From Brachypodius melanocephalos (taxonomy: Eukaryota > Chordata > Aves > Passeriformes > Pycnonotidae): a stretch of 64,000 nucleotides of DNA. Below the pieces are notes generated by a model. That model was not told the DNA's origin, did not search any database, and worked only from the letters and a program-made list of their open reading frames with translations. The stretch covers positions 1,730,577 to 1,794,576 of the forward strand of contig VZSR01002145.1 in the NCBI GenBank assembly GCA_013398615.1, read 5' to 3'. Of this stretch, positions 61,901 through 64,000 are shown in pieces (within the stretch, counting starts at the first letter, position 1; the number at the start of each line of letters is the position of its first letter). The position numbers and the translations under genes were made by a program.

Positions 61901-61944
61901 AAGTGCAGCCCTTTGGATATTCCTCCAAATGAACAGTAGATAAC
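25677..61944 (-). CDS. USP32: ubiquitin-specific protease 32, 32 of about 34 coding exons
   Basis: Cysteine protease that removes ubiquitin; the family member is membrane-associated (Golgi/endosome). The 32 exons listed separately join in one frame. Order in the visible product (short form, 1,531 aa): N-terminal region around residues 1-170; two EF-hand loops (DENRDNHIDFKE near 179-190, DVDRDGVLSRTE near 215-226); DUSP domain about 300-550; a ubiquitin-like stretch about 562-660. The USP catalytic domain runs from about 676 to 1510, with Cys box GLSNLGNTCFMNS (Cys681), zinc-type CKTC and CSKC pairs, and His box GGGHYVTYAKN. Long Ser-rich inserts precede the His box, and CVLQ, a CaaX prenylation box, ends the protein. 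The start codon and about 62 residues lie beyond 64000; adding 62 puts the catalytic Cys at 743, the number used for human USP32. USP6 is a primate-specific derivative and is not an alternative in a bird. Confidence 0.96.
26311..26383 (+). mobile_element. CR1 3'-end fragment in a USP32 intron
   Basis: GTGGAAGGTGTCCCTGCCCA, then AAGGTTCCTTCCAACCCAAA and CCATTCTGTGATGC, the CR1 terminus in sense orientation. Antisense to USP32 transcription. Confidence 0.9.
26504..26596 (-). CDS. USP32: USP32 exon, catalytic His box
   Basis: 31 codons encoding CHSGIMGGGHYVTYAKNPNN and KWYCYNDSSCK. The His of GGGHYVTYAKN is the general base, and the Asn/Asp of YCYNDSS lies where the third catalytic residue of USPs is found. 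Confidence 0.97.
26884..27287 (-). CDS. USP32: USP32 exon, long Ser-rich insert
   Basis: The largest coding exon (404 bases): SPSLGRKSGTSCPSSKNSSP, NSSPRTLGRGKGRLRLPQLG, KNKLSSSKENL, then an acidic stretch ENHSEDDTADDQRDD, ending IYNLYAIS. It forms a probably disordered, phosphorylatable loop inside the catalytic domain just before the His box. Confidence 0.95.
27707..27992 (-). CDS. USP32: USP32 exon, HLKRF motif and linker
   Basis: It begins IIHLKRFQFVNGRWIKSQKI, the conserved USP strand, then VKFPRENFDPSAFLVQRDPS. A variable stretch with SPSSLNTTGLNNVK follows. Acceptor CCTTAG, donor GTAGGC. Confidence 0.95.
28552..28743 (-). CDS. USP32: USP32 exon, second zinc Cys pair
   Basis: 64 codons encoding IVEEHESVEQSRRAQAEPIN, LDSCLRAFTSEEELGEDEMY and YCSKCKTHCLATKKLDLWRL plus PPIL. 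CSKC is the second zinc-ribbon pair. Confidence 0.97.
29425..29545 (-). CDS. USP32: USP32 exon
   Basis: It encodes FCRGCKIECTEDRACVGNAY and IAVDWDPTALHLRYQTSQER, continuing the catalytic domain with further Cys pairs (CRGC). Confidence 0.96.
29748..29828 (+). mobile_element. CR1 3'-end fragment in a USP32 intron
   Basis: CAGTGGAAAGTATCCCTGAC, GGAGGTTGGAATGGGATGAT and CTTTAAGGTCCCTTCCCTTC match the CR1 3' end. Older-looking than the other copies. Antisense to USP32. Confidence 0.85.
30444..30530 (-). CDS. USP32: USP32 exon
   Basis: It encodes DDSMGYQYPFTLRVVQKDGN and SCAWCPWY. The first T completes a Cys codon from the preceding exon, giving QDCDDSMGYQ. Confidence 0.95.
30875..31059 (-). CDS. 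USP32: USP32 exon
   Basis: It encodes MRTELYFLSSQKNRPSLFGM, PLIVPCTVHTRKRDLYDAVW and IQVSRLASPLPPQEASNHAQ plus D. Acceptor CCCACAG, donor GTGAGT. Confidence 0.96.
31369..31571 (-). CDS. USP32: USP32 exon, variable linker
   Basis: It encodes ISTANGAPSILMNGDVAKPS, LIPNGMPSTVVPCGTERSP and NGHVPSLCDSPCTGYIIAVH plus RKM. IPNGMP, VVPCGTE and TGYIIAVHRKM are the recognisable USP32 anchors; between them the linker is lineage-variable. Confidence 0.92.
31775..31886 (-). CDS. USP32: USP32 exon
   Basis: It encodes NFPQDNQKVRLSVSGFLCAF and EIPIPGSPTSASSPVQT. The first half is conserved and the second is the start of a variable Pro/Ser linker. Donor GTGAGA. Confidence 0.93.
32479..32630 (-). CDS. USP32: USP32 exon, inserted ubiquitin-like domain
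   Basis: It encodes IKLDGTTPVRYGLRLNMDEK, YTGLKKQLSELCGLKPEQLL and LAEVHSSNIK, resembling the ubiquitin-like insert within the USP domain of the USP4/USP15/USP32 group. Confidence 0.94.
33245..33419 (-). CDS. USP32: USP32 exon, first zinc Cys pair
   Basis: It encodes AWENHLRRNRSIVVDLFHGQ, LKSQVKCKTCGHISVRFDPF and NFLSLPLPMDSYMHLEIT. CKTC is the first Cys pair of the USP zinc ribbon. Confidence 0.96.
33890..34063 (-). CDS. USP32: USP32 exon, QQDSQE motif
   Basis: 58 codons encoding [40 protein letters not shown] and YVELKDSDGRPDWEVAAE. The [20 protein letters not shown] stretch is a hallmark of USP catalytic domains. Confidence 0.96.
34458..34563 (-). CDS. USP32: USP32 exon, catalytic domain
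   Basis: It encodes TNPIGMKGHMAKCYGDLVQE and LWSGTQKNIAPLKLR. Acceptor TTTCTAG, donor GTGAGT. Confidence 0.95.
34822..34960 (-). CDS. USP32: USP32 exon, catalytic Cys box
   Basis: It encodes PTEKGATGLSNLGNTCFMNS, then SIQCVSNTQPLTRYFISGRH and LYELN. The Cys of GNTCFMNS is the USP nucleophile. The preceding Asn of NLGNTC is also present, so activity is expected. Confidence 0.97.
35437..35511 (-). CDS. USP32: USP32 exon
   Basis: 75 bases encoding RNKDMSWPEEMSFIANSSK and IDRHK, the linker into the catalytic domain. Acceptor TTTCTAG, donor GTGAGT. Confidence 0.94.
36004..36085 (-). CDS. USP32: USP32 exon, ubiquitin-like segment end
   Basis: It encodes NYLTLLDDEDHRLEYLKI and QDEQHLVIE between CCTGCAG and GTATAA. 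The final G completes Val in the next exon. Confidence 0.94.
36333..36487 (-). CDS. USP32: USP32 exon, ubiquitin-like segment
   Basis: It encodes NVPSPNAPLKRVLAYTGCFS, RMQTIKEIHEYLSQRLRIKE and EDMRLWLYNSE. The KRV...TIKEI...L pattern is that of a ubiquitin-like fold preceding the protease domain. Confidence 0.95.
36488..38618 (-). other. USP32 intron
   Basis: 2.1 kb of AT-rich sequence with short A and T runs. No exon, RNA gene or mobile element was recognised. Confidence 0.6.
38619..38660 (-). CDS. USP32: USP32 optional exon extension (alternative donor)
   Basis: These 42 bases follow the short donor and end at a second donor, GTAACT. They contain no stop and would insert MMSLRMFPQHLPRG between VNMG and NVPSPN. 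Both donors leave one base, so either is compatible with the next exon. Whether it is used is unknown from sequence. Confidence 0.45.
38661..38778 (-). CDS. USP32: USP32 exon (short donor form)
   Basis: It encodes VIKNSKTNVPELELFPRYLL, FLRQQPATRTQQSNVWVNM and ends with G of a Gly codon before GTATGA. The frame joins the next exon as VNMGNVPSPN. Reading on to a second donor at 38618 adds 14 residues in frame (see the separate entry). The short form gives the expected catalytic Cys number. Confidence 0.9.
38779..40301 (-). other. USP32 intron
   Basis: 1.5 kb of unremarkable AT-rich sequence. Nothing further was recognised. Confidence 0.6.
40302..40442 (-). CDS. USP32: USP32 exon, DUSP domain end
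   Basis: 47 codons, phase 0 at both ends, encoding AASLTMEGGRLKRSPQLV and EGKDYVMVPEPVWRALYHWY, then GANLSLPRP. Its acceptor tract on the - strand is a C homopolymer followed by a T homopolymer. Confidence 0.95.
40443..40470. repeat. A12G9 homopolymer pair at a USP32 acceptor
   Basis: On the - strand this is a run of C followed by a run of T ending in AAG at the exon 40302-40442 acceptor. It serves as the polypyrimidine tract. Confidence 0.9.
41150..41325 (-). CDS. USP32: USP32 exon, DUSP insert
   Basis: It encodes TLYPGTPGSEVSFARQHNTS, DNNNQCLLGSNGNALLQLNP and QKPGAIDNQPLVTQEPVK. The second half is strongly conserved in USP32. Confidence 0.94.
42426..42618 (-). CDS. USP32: USP32 exon, Ser-rich insert
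   Basis: It encodes DANPVVIEPSSVLSGGKNP, then a variable linker with EEKFSDNISTASEASESTSS. It is an insertion within the DUSP region with biased composition, probably disordered. Donor GTAAGC. Confidence 0.93.
43902..43940. repeat. (ATT)n microsatellite next to a USP32 donor
   Basis: Thirteen ATT units; the array ends eight bases from the exon boundary at 43949. Confidence 0.97.
43949..44051 (-). CDS. USP32: USP32 exon, DUSP domain
   Basis: It encodes GWLERESRYGLQPGHNWFLI and AMPWWHQWKEYVKY, the Trp-rich start of the DUSP fold. The donor GTAAGTAG is followed almost at once by an AAT microsatellite. Confidence 0.95.
44162..44223 (-). CDS. USP32: USP32 exon, start of DUSP region
   Basis: It encodes VCHIVLGLRPATPEEEGQII, with the last two bases (AG) completing Arg in the next exon. 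Acceptor TCTCCAG, donor GTGTGG. Confidence 0.94.
44224..46457 (-). other. USP32 intron
   Basis: 2.2 kb with one ATT microsatellite and otherwise nothing recognised. Confidence 0.6.
45762..45791. repeat. (ATT)n microsatellite
   Basis: Nine to ten ATT units in a USP32 intron. Confidence 0.95.
46458..46541 (-). CDS. USP32: USP32 exon
   Basis: 28 codons encoding LGHLTLEDYQIWSVKSALAN and EFLNLLFQ between CATCCAG and GTATGT. Phase 0 at both ends. Confidence 0.94.
46542..48071 (-). other. USP32 intron
   Basis: 1.5 kb with no recognised element. Confidence 0.6.
48072..48134 (-). CDS. USP32: USP32 exon
   Basis: A 21-codon exon encoding ELDMSLSEIVEDILHVHDN and TK between GTTGAAG and GTAGGA. Phase 0 at both ends, so skipping it would stay in frame. 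Confidence 0.9.
48513..48628 (-). CDS. USP32: USP32 exon, second EF-hand
   Basis: It encodes FCFKVFDVDRDGVLSRTEL and KDMVVALLEVWKDNRTDKIP. The loop DVDRDGVLSRTE has Asp at 1, 3 and 5, Gly at 6 and Glu at 12, a canonical calcium-binding loop. Confidence 0.96.
49393..49500 (-). CDS. USP32: USP32 exon, first EF-hand
   Basis: It encodes LFNAFDENRDNHIDFKEISC followed by GLSACCRGPLAERQK. The 12-residue loop has acidic or amide ligands at positions 1, 3, 5 and 9 and Glu at 12, so calcium binding looks intact. Confidence 0.96.
50770..50901 (-). CDS. USP32: USP32 exon
   Basis: It encodes EESDIIDLEKRYWLLKAQSR, TGRFDLETFAPLVSPPI and HQSLSE, leading into the EF-hand region. It is separated from the preceding exon by the largest intron in the window, about 7.2 kb. 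Confidence 0.95.
50902..58130 (-). other. largest USP32 intron in the window
   Basis: 7.2 kb. It contains the CR1 fragment at 52411-52625, a TA microsatellite near 51600 and several AT-rich unique stretches. No supported exon. Confidence 0.65.
52411..52625 (-). mobile_element. CR1 3'-end fragment in the largest USP32 intron
   Basis: GGAATCACAAAGTTCTTTGG at the terminus, then GTTGGAAGGGACCTTTAAAG, GGGCACCTTCCACAGCATCC and AGTTTAAAGAGTTTACCCC. It extends further into the element than the other copies, up to the CCTATCACCA region. Confidence 0.92.
58131..58290 (-). CDS. USP32: USP32 exon
   Basis: It encodes GEKVNYEKFRVWLLHNKDAF, TFSRWLLSGGVYVTLTDD and TPTFYQTLAGVTH. Acceptor TTGCAG, donor GTGAGT. 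The last T starts the Leu codon completed in the next exon. Confidence 0.95.
58291..61209 (-). other. USP32 intron
   Basis: 2.9 kb with the CR1 fragment at 59399-59590. Nothing else recognised. Confidence 0.65.
59399..59590 (-). mobile_element. CR1 3'-end fragment in a USP32 intron
   Basis: AATCACAGAAGGATTTGGGT, GGAAGGGACATTAAAGCCC, CTGCCATGGGCAGGGACACC and TCCAACCTGGCCTTGGGCAC. Same orientation as USP32. Confidence 0.92.
61210..61328 (-). CDS. USP32: USP32 exon
   Basis: It encodes IFSLFSNESGSYVVREEMEK and MLHVVDGKVPESLKKCFSE. The donor is GAG followed by GTTTGT, a weaker than usual 5' splice site. Phase fits both neighbours. Confidence 0.92.
61839..61944 (-). CDS. USP32: USP32 exon (first in window)
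   Basis: It encodes VIYCSFGGISKGLHF and NNLIVGLVLLTRGREEEKTK between CTTCTAG and GTAAGT. It is the most N-terminal exon found. Phase 0 at its 5' end implies at least one further upstream coding exon outside the window. Confidence 0.93.
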
Positions 61945-64000
61945 CTAGAAGAATAAAATAGAGAAGTTAACCAAAAATACAGAAGTTAACCAGAATCAGG
62001 ACAAACAGAGATGTCAGAAGTAAAAGCAGCAGCTTATACTGAGGCTCCACCTGATGTGGTTTTTATGCTCACCACCTCACATTCAGCTAAACACGATTCA
62101 ATTATTAATTGTGTTACCCTTCTGTAGCTCTTCTGGTACCTACAAAGAGCCTTTACTTAGTGAAACACAGGCACAAGTCATGAACAGCAGTATAAAATCT
62201 CCATGTTAGAACCCTCCAGTGAAGACACTTCTCTTTTGTTCGTGCTGTTGTTTCCCCAAATTTCTTTATCAGGGCTGAAATCTCCTCCAGGCTGGGCTCT
62301 GATAATCTCAAAGGCATCAGGGGGATGGCAGCAGGAAACCCCAGGACCAGGCTGGCAGCAGAGAGGGGAACACCAGAGCCCTGTGAGTCACTGCCCCATC
62401 ACAGGGTGGTTTCCACTACAAGGCAAAATTAAGGACTGGGAGTGCCCAAACAAAACCAGAGCTGGCCCAGGCACACAGGGCTGTGGTGGCAGGAAGGGGA
62501 TAAGGGAACACCTAAAACAGAGTGGCTACACCAGATTGACTGCTGCTCCTGCAGAAATCCTCTCCTTGTCCATCTGTCCATCCATCCCTCCCTCTAAATC
62601 ATTAAAATCTGTCTGCAGGCAAGGCAATGTCAATCAGTGTACAGCAGGATCTCATTCTACACAAAACACCCTGACCCTCACCTCCATCCCACTCGGAGAC
62701 ATAGCATTACCCAAATTCTTGAATTTCCACAGGGGCTCAGATCAGCCTCTTCTGTCACTAAACTTTAATCCATTTACAAATGCTTGAAGAGCTGAGTTAT
62801 TAAAACTGAATTTGTGCTTTATTTGGACACAACAATTGTAGAGGCTTCAAGGCAGAGATTTGAATTCCACACTTTTTTATGTCTAATCCTTCTGTCTTCA
62901 CCAGATGCCTTCAAGGCTACACTGCCCATGTGAGCAATTTAACCTTCATGTTACACTGGAATCTTTTTAATTTTTTTGAAATACGCAGCTAAAATATCCC
63001 CTCACTTCTGCTGAACTTTGTACATCTCAGCTGCCATAGCAGATGAGCACCAAAAACTACATTTATACATTATTTCAACACAACACAAGGATTGCTCACG
63101 AGATGAACAGAGGAAAGGGATTCTGTGAATAATGTCCAATCTATCAGTATTTAATATCTGTAATTAAAACCACAGGCAGCTGGCATTGCTTGGAGTTTAG
63201 CTGCTTAATCATTCCTTGAGCAGAGTTTATAAACTCTGAATAGTCATGTAACACATCATTGCTAAGCAAGGAACTCCACATTTTTTCACGTTGGTGGGGC
63301 ATTTGGAAAACTTCTAATAACATGCACCATCAAAAAGTGATGCAATTTCGTGTTTTCCAAAATTACTTCATGCTGTTGCAGCTTTACTTACAACAGCCAC
63401 ACCCAGGCAGAATCACAGCAATTTGCATTTTAGAATGTAAAATTTACTGTCATTATATAGCACATAGTACTTTTTTCTTATAAAATTTAAGCCTGACATG
63501 TTCTGTTTCATGAAGAGTATAACAAGATTTAAAAACCAAAGCTGTGCTCATGCTTCCCACCAGCTGAGCAGCTTTCCTGCAGTTTAACAACACAGACACA
63601 TCTCAAAATTTCCTTTTATTAATATCTTCAACTCCATTCTCCCAAGAGATCCTCCCACAACATTACTGTCCTGAACATGTAAAAAATGTTTAGTGTGCAG
63701 GACAATCACCCAAATTGCTGGACCAAAGTTCTGCTGGTTTCACTCCTCTGTTTCATGTCCCTTTTAAAGCTCCTGTGTTTCTAATTCAACAAATTCCTAT
63801 AGGCCTCTTACTCCTGAGAGATGAAAAAACATTATTCACAAGATGCAGAGCACACAGCCCAGCAACCTGAGGCTCCAAATGATCTGTTTTAGTGACTGAG
63901 AGGCTGAAAACTGATGGCTTTTAGCTGCCTAATGACTTTGCCTGCCTCTCTCCATCCTGAAGCCAGGAATTACAAAGCATCCCTTGACTCAAATCCCAAT
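61945..64000 (-). other. USP32 upstream intron, open at the window edge
   Basis: 2 kb with a short CCAT microsatellite near 62575. The expected N-terminal exons of USP32 were searched for and not found, so they lie beyond 64000. Confidence 0.65.

Noticed and set aside
62203..62787. 194-codon + strand frame
   Set aside because: No family motif and no splice consistency, antisense to the USP32 upstream intron, and low-complexity Gly/Gln-rich composition.

Overview
This window is vertebrate nuclear DNA, almost certainly from a bird. It has interrupted genes with GT..AG introns, five 3'-end fragments of CR1 retrotransposons of avian type, abundant microsatellites and minisatellites, and a 100-base run of N marking an assembly gap. 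A songbird-like genome is only a guess. No bacterial or phage-style system, CRISPR array, tRNA or rRNA gene was found. The informative content is two conserved vertebrate genes transcribed towards each other.

Left part (1-13,040): the carbonic anhydrase IV gene (CA4) on the + strand. Seven coding exons (6301-11929) join in one open frame of 295 residues plus stop. They carry the three zinc-binding histidines, the proton-shuttle histidine, the SLTTP motif and a hydrophobic C-terminal tail typical of GPI anchoring. The first exon (start codon and signal peptide) is not visible; it lies before the window or in the gap at 266-365. The introns and 3' flank are unusually rich in tandem repeats: an ATTTT array, an AAAC tract, a 7-bp GAATATA array, a CCCAGTG array and a 41-bp minisatellite.

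Middle (13,040-23,580): about 10.5 kb between the two converging genes with no supportable gene. It holds one CR1 fragment, simple repeats and a few AT-rich unique stretches that resemble conserved regulatory DNA, which is an inference only.

Right part (23,585-64,000): the ubiquitin-specific protease gene USP32 on the - strand. I resolve 32 coding exons from 61944 down to the stop codon at 25677. All junctions have consistent phase and give 1,531 or 1,545 residues, depending on which of two in-frame splice donors is used at 38661/38619. The product has two canonical EF-hand loops, a DUSP domain, ubiquitin-like segments, a full USP catalytic domain with Cys and His boxes, and a C-terminal CVLQ prenylation box. 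About 62 N-terminal residues are encoded beyond the right edge. A probable 2.1-kb 3' UTR runs down to an AATAAA near 23585.

The two genes have no evident functional link: CA4 is a membrane-anchored enzyme of CO2/bicarbonate exchange, and USP32 is a membrane-associated deubiquitinase. The CA4-USP32 neighbourhood matches the gene order known from human 17q23. The most useful second-look items are the tandem USP32 splice donors 42 nt apart, the minisatellites in CA4, and the repeats that abut splice sites.
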